A stretch of 64,000 nucleotides of DNA from Prolixibacteraceae bacterium (lineage in GTDB: Bacteria > Bacteroidota > Bacteroidia > Bacteroidales > Prolixibacteraceae), in assembly GCA_021740385.1 (NCBI GenBank), contig JAIOZY010000015.1, positions 16,694-80,693 of the forward strand, written 5' to 3'. Under the pieces are notes generated by a model. It was not told the DNA's origin and made no database searches. It worked only from the letters and a program-made list of their open reading frames with translations. The stretch's first letter is position 1. Every line of letters begins with the position of its first letter. This document shows positions 52,431 through 62,093 of this stretch, piece by piece. A program made the translations under genes and the position numbers.

Positions 52431-54581
52431 ATGAGAATAACAATTGCATACAACCTTCGCACCGATGAAACTGAGGCTTCAGCCGAGCTTCTATCAGAAG
52501 CTGATATCTCAAGGATATATGATGCGATTAACAGTCTTCAGCACACCGTAACGGTAGTTGAGGTTTCGGGGAAACCAAATGAAGTAATTGAACGCCTGGT
52601 TGATAGCGAACCTGATCTTGTTTTCAATTTGGCAGAAGGCACAATTGGTAGTTCACGGGAAGCTTTTTATCCCGGCTTGTACGAGCAAATGGGTATTCCG
52701 TTTACAGGCGGAAATGCTTCCCTTCTTCACCTCAATCTCGATAAACATCTAGCCAAAACACTTTTATCTTCTTATGGAATTAGTGTTCCCAAGGGCGTTC
52801 TAATAACAGAGAAGGAGCGCAATTTGTCCGACGACTTACAATATCCTTTAATAATCAAACCTAACTCGGAAGGATCAAGCAAAGGCATTACACAAGATTC
52901 TGTTGTTGAAACAAAGGAACAAGCCCAGGCCAGAATAAATAAACTTATAGGCCTTTATCCTGCAGGCCTTGTGGTTGAAGAATATATAGTTGGCCGCGAA
53001 CTCAGCATCCCCTTTCTGGAGAGTTTTCCGGGAAAGTTACTTGACATTGTAGAGCATACCTTTGATCTCACCAAAATTGGTGGAAAATATAACATTTACG
53101 ATTATGACATGAAACAGGGTGGTGAAGCTGCAAAATCGGTAAACATTGTCTGCCCTGCACAAATAAATGTCAAAGAAAAAAAAGCAGTGATGCAATTGGC
53201 CCGTGAGGTTTTTGATATCATGTCGTGTCCTGATGTTGGCAGGGTCGATATTCGGTTACATTCCAATGGGAAACCCTATTTTATTGAACTGAACCCACTC
53301 CCCAGCCTTCATCCAAATGCTTCTCTTATGACTGCGGCCAGGTTACGTGGCATCGAATTTCGTGATGTCCTGCGGTTAATTATCCGTTCGGCTGCCCGCC
53401 GTTATGGCCTTGCTGTTAAACCTGCAAAACAGCCAAAAAAAGATGATTTTTCATCGGGAATCTCACGCCCTACTCCACGTGAACTTGGTATTCAAATTGG
53501 CCGCATGCGTCCCGGAATAAATAATACAATCACTGATGTTAAGGGTGTGCGGGTTGGCCATTTCTCGCGTGTTGAAGATAATGTACAAATTCCCGGCAGC
53601 ACAGAAACAAGCAAAATACGTACCGGGGTTACTGCAATTATGCCTGCCGGACAAGCTTATGCAAACCGCATTGCAGCAGGTGGTTTTATATTGAACGGAG
53701 TTGGAGAAATGGCTGGTTTAACACAGGTTATTGAAACAGGTTGGCTTGAAACACCCATCCTATTAACAAACTCACATTCAGTAGGTCGGGTTCATGCTGG
53801 TGTTGTTAATCACATGATAAAAAAACACCCAAAACTGGGTACCGAAACCGATGTTGTTTTACCGGTTGTTGGAGAAGCTGACGATTCTTTTTTAAATGAT
53901 GTCAGGGTGGGTGTTTGTTCGGCCCAGGATACTATTAAAGCTATTGAAACAGCATCTTCGGGTCCTGTGGAACAGGGCTCTGTAGGTGCCGGTACCGGCA
54001 TGACAAGTTTTGATTTTGCCGGTGGTATAGGAACTTCTTCCCGTGTTCTAAATTTATCTGAAGACCAAACACATACAGTGGGCGTACTTGTTCTTTCAAA
54101 TTTTGGGAAAATGCGAAACCTTACTATTGATGGAGGTGTAATCGGGAGAAATCTGGATGATGAATTTGATAAAGCCGGACGTCGCGAAGAATGCGAAGGA
54201 TCAATTATTGTTGTTGTTGCTACCGATATTCCGCTTATCAACAGTCAGCTAAACCGGGTGGCAAAACGGGCCGCCCTTGGAATTGGGCGTACAGGTTCTT
54301 ATGCAGCATCAACGAGTGGTGAAATTATTATTGCATTTAGTACCGGTAATCGTAAACCAAGGGTTAATATTTCCAAAAGCAACTTCATAAATTTTAAATG
54401 CATTTCGGATAATTATATAAATATGGTTTACGAAGCCGTTGTAGAAGCAACCGAAGAGGCAGTCATGAACGCCATATTTTGCTCTAATGGAATGGATGGA
54501 CGCGAAAAACGCTTGAGTCCGGCAGTCCCACATCAGCGTATTATTGAATTATTAAATATTGGAAAACAAATCAACGAATGA
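52431..54581 (+). CDS. Fusion of D-Ala-D-Ala-ligase-like ATP-grasp enzyme and DmpA-type P1 aminopeptidase
   Basis: Residues 1-325 are an ATP-grasp ligase: LVFNLAEGTIGSSREAFYP, LIIKPNSEGSSKGI (ATP lysine), VVEEYIVGREL, and the metal site RVDIRL and FIELNPLPSLHP. A linker (326-341) leads to a DmpA/P1 domain (342-716) with GVRVGHFSRVED, AGTGMTSFDFAGGIGTSSR and EGSIIVVVATDIPL. The predicted self-cleavage is Gly590-Ser591. The part after it is 126 residues and the whole domain 375, as in DmpA. DmpA-type enzymes release N-terminal residues, including D- and beta-residues. One chain that could form and cut an amide bond recalls glutathionylspermidine synthetase/amidase. The stop overlaps the deacetylase-like gene (ATGA). 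Confidence 0.88.
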   Translation: MRITIAYNLRTDETEASAELLSEADISRIYDAINSLQHTVTVVEVSGKPNEVIERLVDSEPDLVFNLAEGTIGSSREAFYPGLYEQMGIPFTGGNASLLHLNLDKHLAKTLLSSYGISVPKGVLITEKERNLSDDLQYPLIIKPNSEGSSKGITQDSVVETKEQAQARINKLIGLYPAGLVVEEYIVGRELSIPFLESFPGKLLDIVEHTFDLTKIGGKYNIYDYDMKQGGEAAKSVNIVCPAQINVKEKKAVMQLAREVFDIMSCPDVGRVDIRLHSNGKPYFIELNPLPSLHPNASLMTAARLRGIEFRDVLRLIIRSAARRYGLAVKPAKQPKKDDFSSGISRPTPRELGIQIGRMRPGINNTITDVKGVRVGHFSRVEDNVQIPGSTETSKIRTGVTAIMPAGQAYANRIAAGGFILNGVGEMAGLTQVIETGWLETPILLTNSHSVGRVHAGVVNHMIKKHPKLGTETDVVLPVVGEADDSFLNDVRVGVCSAQDTIKAIETASSGPVEQGSVGAGTGMTSFDFAGGIGTSSRVLNLSEDQTHTVGVLVLSNFGKMRNLTIDGGVIGRNLDDEFDKAGRREECEGSIIVVVATDIPLINSQLNRVAKRAALGIGRTGSYAASTSGEIIIAFSTGNRKPRVNISKSNFINFKCISDNYINMVYEAVVEATEEAVMNAIFCSNGMDGREKRLSPAVPHQRIIELLNIGKQINE

Positions 54582-55588
54582 AAGTAATTGAAAAATATAA
54601 CGATAGTTTGCATAACCCCTATTGGAAGTATCAACTGGGGCCCGAATCTTATGAAGTAAAGGATACACCTCTTCGTGTTGAATCCATTAAGAAAGCTCTT
54701 CGTTCCGATGAACGGTTCGAATTTATTACGGCAAAACAATTCCCTGAACGGTTAATTTCACGTATTCACCCCTACCACGATTATATTCTTAAAACCGGAT
54801 TAAGTTTAAAAAACGATGAAGAGGAGTTTTATCCGGATCTTTTCCCCGGCGAAGGTGCAAATCTTTTGAAAAAAAATGATTCGCCGCTTTGGGGTGGAAT
54901 ATGGTGCACCGATGCTGTAACCCCAATTAAAAAAAAGACGTATGAAGTTGCCCGTGCTTCTGCTGAAACAGCTTTAACGGGTGCCGAATTGCTTCGGGAA
55001 GGCCAGGAAAAAACAGTATATGCCTTATGCAGACCCTCGGGACATCATGCCGGCCCACGTGTTTATGGGGGGTATTGTTATTTTAACAATGCGGCTACTG
55101 CCGCCGAATATTTGTTGCCTGCAGGAAAAGTTGCTGTTGTAGATATCGATTATCACCATGGAAATGGAACCCAGGAGTTTTTTGATGAAATAAAATCTGT
55201 TTTCACGGCATCTATTCATTGTGACCCTTCTAACGAATATCCCTACTTTTGGGGATACACTGACGAAAAAGGAAAGGGGCAGGCAGCCGGGACAAATCAT
55301 AACGAACCTTTACCCAAAAACACCCAACTGGAGCAATACGCTGGTGCCGTTGACAGAATTCTTGATAAAATACGGGCGTTTAAACCGGCCTATTTAATCA
55401 TTTCGGCAGGCTTTGATACGCATATATCCGACCCAATTGGTGGGTTTAAACTTCGTACTGAAGATTATATCTCGATTGGCAAACAGTTTAAGTCGTTAAA
55501 TTTGCCAACTTTAGTTTGCCAGGAAGGTGGGTACAATATTGATTTTCTTGGTGATTGCGTGAAGAATTTTCTTATCGGATTGATGTAA
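54578..55588 (+). CDS. Histone-deacetylase-fold amidohydrolase, acetylpolyamine-amidohydrolase-like
   Basis: The 336-residue arginase-deacetylase-fold protein keeps the full zinc site: Asp191 and His193 in VVDIDYHHGNG and Asp280 in SAGFDTH. The His156-His157 dyad lies in PSGHHAGP and the transition-state Tyr319 in EGGYN. Bacterial members remove acetyl groups from polyamines or other acylated amines. AAGTNHNEPLPKNT resembles the acetylpolyamine branch. It is coupled by ATGA to the ATP-grasp/DmpA fusion, so the two probably act on the same small amine or peptide. The substrate is not known. Confidence 0.92.
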   Translation: MKVIEKYNDSLHNPYWKYQLGPESYEVKDTPLRVESIKKALRSDERFEFITAKQFPERLISRIHPYHDYILKTGLSLKNDEEEFYPDLFPGEGANLLKKNDSPLWGGIWCTDAVTPIKKKTYEVARASAETALTGAELLREGQEKTVYALCRPSGHHAGPRVYGGYCYFNNAATAAEYLLPAGKVAVVDIDYHHGNGTQEFFDEIKSVFTASIHCDPSNEYPYFWGYTDEKGKGQAAGTNHNEPLPKNTQLEQYAGAVDRILDKIRAFKPAYLIISAGFDTHISDPIGGFKLRTEDYISIGKQFKSLNLPTLVCQEGGYNIDFLGDCVKNFLIGLM

Positions 55589-55684
55589 TATTATTATAGG
55601 CTATATGCTAAATAATAGTGAAAATTATTGGAATATAGTTTCCTTTAATAATCTTCAATGTCAAAAAAAAAAATCTATTTTAGG

Positions 55685-57481
55685 CTAATTCTCCAATACC
55701 CCGGTCTGCGCATTCAGTTGTTCGGCAATCGACAATAAATCATCCAAATCGGTTGAAATGTCGTTGAGCAATTCCTTGCTCGAAAAAAACTCATTCGAGG
55801 CTGTTTTCATTTTTGTCGAAACTTCGTTAAAAAAAGCCTGCAACCGTTCCGTATAAGGTTTTATTTTGTCTACTTCACCAAAGGTTTGATCAGCCAGTGT
55901 TTTAACCTCCTTCGCCACAACCGAAAATCCCCTTCCGGCATCACCTGCCCGGGCCGCTTCTATTGCAGCATTGAGTGAAAGTATGCTGGTTTGAAAAGAT
56001 ATGTGGTTTATGGAATCGGCAATCTTTTTAAAATCATCAGTCAAATTACTTTGATCGCCAAAAGAATCGACCATATCGGAAAAATCAATTTCCATTGACC
56101 TGAACAAATCGACCATTTTATTAATCGACCGGGAGTGCTTTTCCATGGCAACCACGGTTGAAGAAACCTGAACGGCAATATCCATTAATGATTTATAGTT
56201 GAAATAGTGGCAATTCTCCACTTTATTCAAATCATTATGAATGGCAACAGCCATGTCGTGACAATTACCGTACCCGCACGAAGAACAATTGTAAAAATCG
56301 GACAGGGCAAATTTTTTCATGCGCCTGAAAATCTCATTAATCTCATCTTCCGATGGTTGTTTCAATCTTACTTGCGAAGATTTATCCTGATATTTACGAA
56401 CATATAGGTTTGGTTCCCAATAATTGTCGATGTTCTTTTTAAGAAGCCTGTATCCCGTTTTCGACTTTCGTTCATTGCCATTAATGCCGTACTTTAACTG
56501 AACACGTTTACGCCGTTGTTCAATCAGCGACTCAACCTCGTCGAATGACTTATCGTGATTTGGAGTTCCCGGCCCTCCGTTACATCCTTTTTCGCAATTC
56601 AGGCAATCGATTAAAACCGGGGCTATTCCCTTGTCAATTGATGCTTTTAACTGATCGAGGTACGCATATATTACCTCCTTACCTTCAATTTTCCGGGTAT
56701 ATTCCACAATCGACGGAAGTTCCCGCTGTGCAGTACGAAGCAGGCCTCCCGGGGAGGAAAAAAGCACGGCCCGTTCGGCCGATGGATTATTAAAGTCAGT
56801 TTCAGGAAAATGTTTAAGGTCAATTTTCTTGTCCTTAAAATAGGAAATAAGTGAATTGATCGTGACGTTGTAATCCCCCTGTCCCGTTTCATCAAACTCG
56901 CGCCGTTTTGCAATGCAGGGAGATATAACCGCTACCTTATGATCGTCATATTGGGGATAGAATTTTCGTATCATTTTAATGGTATGAAGCATTGGACTAT
57001 CGGCAGGTGCGAGGTATGGAAGCAATTCGGGTTTATAAATTTCAATGTAATTTACGATAGCCGGGCAAGGTTGTGCAATTACGCTTTTAGGGTTGTTATT
57101 TTTAATGAATTCAAGATAAGATTTTACAGTAAGTTCGGCCCCAAAACTGACATCGAAACAGGCGGATATACCAACCGATTTAAGCCACCCGTTTACCCTG
57201 AGATAATCGTTGGGATAGCTTGCAGCCACTGCAGGTGCAACAATGGCAACCATTTTTTCTTTGGCCTCGAGGGCTTGAACAAATTCATGAATATTGTCGA
57301 CACTTACACGTGCCCCGTGTGTGCAAGCTGCCACACAGCTTCCGCAACCAATACACATGTCGTGATCAATAATCGGAAACTGGCTACTTCCGTCGTTGCA
57401 AAATTTTACCGGACAGGAGGAAATACAGGCATGACAATTTACGCATTTTTCCTCGTCAATTAAGATAAGGGGTGTAGACAT
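55685..57481 (-). CDS. Soluble redox sensor: 2x[4Fe-4S] ferredoxin + [FeFe]-hydrogenase-like + Fe-S + MCP signalling domain
   Basis: In the 598-residue protein, two [4Fe-4S] motifs come first (Cys 13, 16, 19, 23 and 43, 46, 49, 53). A hydrogenase large-subunit-like domain (about 75-325) follows. It keeps cysteines at the four H-cluster positions: Cys139 ([12 protein letters not shown]), Cys189 (SPCIAKRRE), Cys296 and Cys300 (CEKGC). The usual TSCCP is AQPCP, so the proton-relay cysteine is missing. A C-x2-C-x4-C-x16-C cluster motif (399-424) precedes an MCP hairpin (about 435-598) with [22 protein letters not shown]. There is no membrane segment. This looks like a cytoplasmic H2 or redox sensor, not a catalytic hydrogenase. 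The signalling partner is unknown. Confidence 0.88.
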   Translation of the reverse strand: MSTPLILIDEEKCVNCHACISSCPVKFCNDGSSQFPIIDHDMCIGCGSCVAACTHGARVSVDNIHEFVQALEAKEKMVAIVAPAVAASYPNDYLRVNGWLKSVGISACFDVSFGAELTVKSYLEFIKNNNPKSVIAQPCPAIVNYIEIYKPELLPYLAPADSPMLHTIKMIRKFYPQYDDHKVAVISPCIAKRREFDETGQGDYNVTINSLISYFKDKKIDLKHFPETDFNNPSAERAVLFSSPGGLLRTAQRELPSIVEYTRKIEGKEVIYAYLDQLKASIDKGIAPVLIDCLNCEKGCNGGPGTPNHDKSFDEVESLIEQRRKRVQLKYGINGNERKSKTGYRLLKKNIDNYWEPNLYVRKYQDKSSQVRLKQPSEDEINEIFRRMKKFALSDFYNCSSCGYGNCHDMAVAIHNDLNKVENCHYFNYKSLMDIAVQVSSTVVAMEKHSRSINKMVDLFRSMEIDFSDMVDSFGDQSNLTDDFKKIADSINHISFQTSILSLNAAIEAARAGDAGRGFSVVAKEVKTLADQTFGEVDKIKPYTERLQAFFNEVSTKMKTASNEFFSSKELLNDISTDLDDLLSIAEQLNAQTGVLEN

Positions 57482-57668
57482 ATTAGGTTTGATTTGTTAG
57501 TTAGGGGCAAGTACGCAAAAAACGTTCTTAACTTGCAATATGTAAAACAGCTTTTTGAAACTTTTTACCTTAAAATAACATTGAATTCTTTTTTCAAACA
57601 CAACCTCACCTGCAAATTAAAAAAAACTGCAACCAACAAATAACATTTTGTTATTTTAAAAAAGGCGG

Positions 57669-59582
57669 CTAATCATACCACTTTGCAAACCGTTCGAGGT
57701 TTTTTTCGTTGTAAATATTTTTTGCCTCGCCGGTATAAAGAAATTTCAACTCATCGGCAAAATATTCGGTTATCTTCCCGCGCACCATTTTCATGGTTGA
57801 ATTGAGCAGGTGGTTATCCTCGTTAAACGATTCGGGCAGTATAATCCACGTTGTTGGCAACCAGCGCACGGGGAACATTCCCTCGAATTTGCCCCCCTGT
57901 TTATAGGCATTAATTTCCTGTTGAATAATTTCAATGGCAACACGCAGCCCTTCGCCCGAGCCCGGTTTAACATTACGGCTTTCGAGCTCACGGTTTATGG
58001 CTTGTATATTTGGAACAATCATGGCTGTTGTGTAGGGATTTTGGTTGTTGTATAACATGCACTGTTCGATAAACGGCGACTGGTCAACCAGGGCTTCTTC
58101 AATGCCCTCTGGGCTGAATTTTTCACCATCGTTTCCAATCAGCAGGCTTTTAAAACGGCCAAGCACATACAAAAAGCCGTCCTTGTCCATGTAACCCATG
58201 TCGCCCGTGTACAACCAACCATCTTTAATGGTTTCGGCCGTTGCCTTTTCATTTTTCCAATAGCCCAACATTACGTTACCACCTTTAATCACAATTTCAC
58301 CCTTTTCGCCCAATGGCAACTCCTTCCCGTCATCGTCACAAATTTTCAAATCCATGTACTTCACCAGTTTGCCCGATGAACCGAACTTGTGGGCATCGAG
58401 CGAATTGGACGATATTACGGGCGATGCCTCCGAAAGGCCGTAACCCTGCATCACGGGCATGCCAATGGCTGCAAAGAAACGCTGCAATTCAATGTCGAGT
58501 AGTGCGCCCCCGCCAATGAAAAACTTTATATTTCCGCCAAAATTTGCACGTATTTTACTGAAAAGGATTTTGTTGAAAACAAAAGCCAGCGGTTTCAGAA
58601 AAGCCCGGAAACCTTTTCCGCGATTAAAGCCTAAACCATTGTACGCGTATTTAACCTTTAACCCGGCATTGAAAAGCTTTTCGGTAAATTTCCCTTTTGC
58701 CCTGATAGCCGATTCGATGTTTTTACGAAAGGCTTTCGACAAAGCCGGCACACTCATCAATATGTCGGGCTTTATTTCATTAATGTTTTTGGGGATATTC
58801 TTAAGCGTCTCCATGGGGGTCTTCCCTATTTCCTGTCCGGCAATGCTTGCCCCGTTGTACATGAAACAGTATAAACAGGCAGTATGGGCAAACGAATGGT
58901 CCCAGGGCAGAATGGTGAGTGTTTTATACTCGGGGGTAATGGTCATGAGCGTATTGGCCTGCCGAACGTTTTCGGCATAATTGTGCTGCGAAAGCATGAT
59001 CCCTTTCGGATCGGCCGTTGTGCCCGATGTGTAAGAAATGTTAGCCAGGTCGTCGGGGCCAATTTCGCGCCATACCTTTTCAAAGGTTTTTTGGTTTTCC
59101 CCGTCTTCGAGATATTTGCGCCCGGCTTCTTTTATTGATTTGAAAGTAATTCGATGCGGGGCTTCTTCCGGTATTTCATCGATGTAAATGATCTTTTCAA
59201 CCTGCGGCAAATCGCTTAGTATAGCTTCAACTTTTTCGGCCTGGGTCCACGAAGCAATCACCATTTTTGCACCTGAATGTTTCAGCCTGAAAGCAATTTC
59301 AGTCCCGGCATCGAGTTTTATCGATAACGGCACGTTAACGGCTCCGGCATAAAACATGCCCAGTTCGCTCACAAGCCAGTCAACACGCCCTTCGGCAATC
59401 AGGCCAATGCGGTCGCCTTTTTTAATGCCCAATGTTAGTAATCCTGCGCCAAAAGCATAAACTTCGGACTGTAACTGTTTGTACGAAAAAGGCACATACT
59501 CCCCGTTTGTTTTTTCCCACATTAACGGTCGGTCGGGATATTTACCAACACTGGTTTCAAATAACTCAATTAACGTATTCAT
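57669..59582 (-). CDS. AMP-forming long-chain acyl-CoA synthetase-like protein
   Basis: The enzyme activates fatty acids via acyl-AMP to acyl-CoA. The 637-residue protein has the P-loop ISYTSGTTADPKGIMLSQ, the GYGLSEASPVISSN motif, and the hinge GWLYTGDMGYMDKDGFLYVLGRFKSL. The last region carries the catalytic lysine area less clearly, as in the ACSBG/long-chain branch. I chose the ATG at 59582 (MNTLIELFE); a TTG five codons upstream is less likely. It lies upstream of the hydrogenase-like sensor on the same strand with a 187-base gap, so the two are probably separate transcripts. Confidence 0.92.
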   Translation of the reverse strand: MNTLIELFETSVGKYPDRPLMWEKTNGEYVPFSYKQLQSEVYAFGAGLLTLGIKKGDRIGLIAEGRVDWLVSELGMFYAGAVNVPLSIKLDAGTEIAFRLKHSGAKMVIASWTQAEKVEAILSDLPQVEKIIYIDEIPEEAPHRITFKSIKEAGRKYLEDGENQKTFEKVWREIGPDDLANISYTSGTTADPKGIMLSQHNYAENVRQANTLMTITPEYKTLTILPWDHSFAHTACLYCFMYNGASIAGQEIGKTPMETLKNIPKNINEIKPDILMSVPALSKAFRKNIESAIRAKGKFTEKLFNAGLKVKYAYNGLGFNRGKGFRAFLKPLAFVFNKILFSKIRANFGGNIKFFIGGGALLDIELQRFFAAIGMPVMQGYGLSEASPVISSNSLDAHKFGSSGKLVKYMDLKICDDDGKELPLGEKGEIVIKGGNVMLGYWKNEKATAETIKDGWLYTGDMGYMDKDGFLYVLGRFKSLLIGNDGEKFSPEGIEEALVDQSPFIEQCMLYNNQNPYTTAMIVPNIQAINRELESRNVKPGSGEGLRVAIEIIQQEINAYKQGGKFEGMFPVRWLPTTWIILPESFNEDNHLLNSTMKMVRGKITEYFADELKFLYTGEAKNIYNEKNLERFAKWYD

Positions 59583-59763
59583 GCTATTATCATTCAAATT
59601 ATTAATGAACCGAAAAAGTCCTTCGCTTTCCGGCTTGTGGTTATCTGCATTTCAAAATCCTGTTAATTTTCCCCTTTTGTTTTCCGGATTGAAATATCGC
59701 TACGAGGGGTTGAAATTATAAAACAAAACGAATAATTCAATCAATTTTCGCAGAATTACAACA

Positions 59764-59783
59764 CTACCGGTAGCTACCAGTCG
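59764..59783 (+). promoter_or_regulatory. Putative operator upstream of the GntR regulator gene
   Basis: CTACCGGTAG, a perfect 10-base palindrome, is followed directly by CTACCAGTCG. This pair of 10-base units resembles the galK-proximal units GTACCTACCA and GTACCCACCA. A TATTTTG near 59790 may be part of the promoter. Autoregulation by the GntR protein is inferred. Confidence 0.55.
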
Positions 59784-59823
59784 ATAATATTTTGTATCTT
59801 CAAAACCTGCATAAACAACTAAA

Positions 59824-60831
59824 ATGGAACAACAAGGCCTTTTTATAGTAAATGAAAATCCTTCAATCCCTAAATACAGGCAGTTAATTAATTGCATCGT
59901 TGATAATATCGAAAACGGAACACTGAAAAGGGGCGATCAACTGCCTTCGCTAAACCGGCTTGGCGAATTAAACCACCTTTCACGCGACACGGTTATGATG
60001 GCATTCAACGAACTAAAAGCCAGGGGTATCATTTTTTCAAAACCCGGAAAAGGCTATTTCATCCAAACAAACCTTGTTGAGAAACAAGAACGCATTTTTG
60101 TGCTTTTCGATGAATTCAACTCCTTCAAAGAAGATATTTACAACGCTTTTTTGAAACACATCAACCCTGAAACCGAAGTCGACATTTACTTTCATCACTT
60201 TAACTTCAGGGTTTTTTCCGACCTGATAAACCAGGCAGCCGGCCACTACACTTCGTATGTAATAATGCCGGCCACTTTCGACAACGCGTATCCCGTTATT
60301 TCGATATTACCCGAAAACAAAGTACTCATTCTCGACCGGAAAAAACAGGACCTGAAAGGTTATACCACGCTTTATCAGGATTTCAGGCAGGACGTTATTG
60401 AGGCGTTGAGTGCACACGAAAAATTGCTTGAAAAGTATGCTCATTTTGCAATAATCCACCCCGGCGGGAAAGAGCCGCAGGAACGCATTGATGGTTTTAT
60501 TGAATTCTGCAATAAAAGCAAACGCACGTTTCAAATAATGTCAACCATTGAAAACACCACCCCAAAAATAAATACTTGTTACCTTGTTATTTCCGACCGC
60601 GACCTTGTTGCGCTAATAAAAAAGGCAAGGCAAAAAACACTCGTACCCGGCAAAGATATTGGCATCATTTCGTTTAACGAGACCATGTTAAAAGAAGTTG
60701 TTGGCGGGGGCATAACCACCATTTCGACCAATTTTGTTGAAATGGGCAAAACCCTGGCCGAAATGATCGAATTTAAAAAAACGGGAGCGATACATAATCC
60801 CTGGCAATTTATAGAACGGGCATCGGTTTAG
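59824..60831 (+). CDS. GntR-family transcriptional regulator with LacI-like sensor domain
   Basis: The 335-residue protein has an N-terminal winged helix (about 12-78: KYRQLINCIVDNIENGTLKR, QLPSLNRLGELNHLSRDTVM, LKARGIIFSKPGKGYFI). A periplasmic-binding-protein-like C-terminal domain (about 88-330) follows, with ISDRDLVALIKKARQK and GIISFNETMLKEVVGGGITTIS. The sensor is expected to bind a sugar. The next gene on the same strand is galK, 98 bases away, and similar operator-like repeats occur before both, so galactose or a derivative is the likely effector (inference). Confidence 0.9.
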   Translation: MEQQGLFIVNENPSIPKYRQLINCIVDNIENGTLKRGDQLPSLNRLGELNHLSRDTVMMAFNELKARGIIFSKPGKGYFIQTNLVEKQERIFVLFDEFNSFKEDIYNAFLKHINPETEVDIYFHHFNFRVFSDLINQAAGHYTSYVIMPATFDNAYPVISILPENKVLILDRKKQDLKGYTTLYQDFRQDVIEALSAHEKLLEKYAHFAIIHPGGKEPQERIDGFIEFCNKSKRTFQIMSTIENTTPKINTCYLVISDRDLVALIKKARQKTLVPGKDIGIISFNETMLKEVVGGGITTISTNFVEMGKTLAEMIEFKKTGAIHNPWQFIERASV

Positions 60832-60872
60832 GGCCCTGTTGTTAAACATTTTTATTTTAAAAACTGAATGAA

Positions 60873-60900
60873 TATATTTGTACCTACCAGTACCCACCAG
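60873..60900 (+). promoter_or_regulatory. galK promoter element with overlapping operator repeats
   Basis: TATATTTG (60873-60880) matches the -7 element TAnnTTTG. It is followed at once by two direct 10-base units, GTACCTACCA and GTACCCACCA (60880-60899), which would cover the transcription start. Units of the same kind lie upstream of the adjacent gntR gene. This position suggests repression of galK by that regulator. No clear -33 TTG was found at normal spacing. Confidence 0.65.
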
Positions 60901-60929
60901 TTGGGTTTTAATTAAAAATTTAAATCGAC

Positions 60930-62093
60930 ATGAATACAGAAACATTAAAAAAAGAATTTCGGGAAATTTATGGTGATGGCGAAGTATCGGGTTATTTCTC
61001 GCCCGGCAGGGTTAACCTTATTGGCGAACATACCGACTACAACGGGGGTTTTGTTTTCCCCTGCGCCTTAACTTTCGGGACTTACTGCCTAATCAGGAAA
61101 ACCAACAATCCGTACTTCAGGTTTGCCTCGTTAAACCTCGAAACCAAAGAACAGATTTCAATCGAAGCACTTACAACACCGCTGCAAAAAGGCAATTGGG
61201 TAAACTACCCGCTGGGCACCATTGCCCAATTTGTAAAAAAAGGGCATACCTTTAAAACCGGTGCCGATATACTCGTTTACGGAAATGTTCCCGGGGGGGC
61301 AGGGCTATCGTCGTCGGCTTCGCTTGAAGTGGCAACTGCCGTGGCCATAAACGATCAGTATAATTTTGGCATCGGCAAGGTCGATCTGGCATTGATGGGA
61401 CAGAAAGCCGAACACGAATTTGCCGGGGTCAACTGCGGCATAATGGACCAGTTTGCATCGGCCATGGGCAAGGCCGACCATGCCATCTTTCTGGATTGCG
61501 ACACGCTCGATTACGAACTGGTACCCGTTAAACTCGACGGCATTAAAATTGTGATTGGCAACACCAACAGCCCGCATTCACTCGACTCGGGCAAGTATAA
61601 CGAACGCGTTGCCCAGTGCCAGGCTGCTGTTGAAACAATTTCGAAATACAAAAAAATAACCAACCTTGCCCAAATAACTTACGAAGAATTTAAACCGTTG
61701 GAAGCAAAATTCGACAACGAAGTGGCAAAAAAACGCGCCCGGCACGTTATTACCGAAATTAAACGCACGACCGATGCCGTAAAAGAACTCAAAGCCGGCA
61801 AAATTGAAACCTTTGGGCAACTGATGAATGGCTCACACGATTCGCTTAAAGCCGATTATGAAGTAACAGGCCATGAACTCGATACCATGGTTGAAGAGGC
61901 CCGGAAAATTGAGGGTGTTATTGGCTCGCGCATGACCGGCGGAGGCTTTGGCGGATCGACCGTTTCGCTGGTAAAAGAGGAAACCGTTGACAATTTCATC
62001 GACCAGGTTGGAAAAAAATACAATGAACGTACCGGGTTAACCCCTGAATTTTACGTGGCCGAAATTGGCCAGGGTGGTCACAAAATATTTTAA
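60930..62093 (+). CDS. galK: Galactokinase
   Basis: GalK phosphorylates galactose at C1, the entry step of the Leloir pathway. The 387-residue GHMP kinase has the galactokinase signature GRVNLIGEHTDYNGG, the ATP loop PGGAGLSSSASLEVA, GIMDQFASAMGKADHAIFLDC with the catalytic aspartate, and GSRMTGGGFGGSTVSL. Length is normal. A GntR/LacI-type regulator precedes it and probably controls it. No galactose permease, epimerase or uridylyltransferase lies in the window. Confidence 0.97.
   Translation: MNTETLKKEFREIYGDGEVSGYFSPGRVNLIGEHTDYNGGFVFPCALTFGTYCLIRKTNNPYFRFASLNLETKEQISIEALTTPLQKGNWVNYPLGTIAQFVKKGHTFKTGADILVYGNVPGGAGLSSSASLEVATAVAINDQYNFGIGKVDLALMGQKAEHEFAGVNCGIMDQFASAMGKADHAIFLDCDTLDYELVPVKLDGIKIVIGNTNSPHSLDSGKYNERVAQCQAAVETISKYKKITNLAQITYEEFKPLEAKFDNEVAKKRARHVITEIKRTTDAVKELKAGKIETFGQLMNGSHDSLKADYEVTGHELDTMVEEARKIEGVIGSRMTGGGFGGSTVSLVKEETVDNFIDQVGKKYNERTGLTPEFYVAEIGQGGHKIF

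Noticed and set aside
55685..57481. Catalytic [FeFe] hydrogenase
   Set aside because: The proton-relay cysteine of TSCCP is replaced and a chemoreceptor domain is attached, which fits a sensor better.
57640..57658. Terminator of the acyl-CoA synthetase gene (AAATAAC/GTTATTT hairpin)
   Set aside because: The stem is only seven A/T-rich pairs and no T-tract follows directly on the minus strand.
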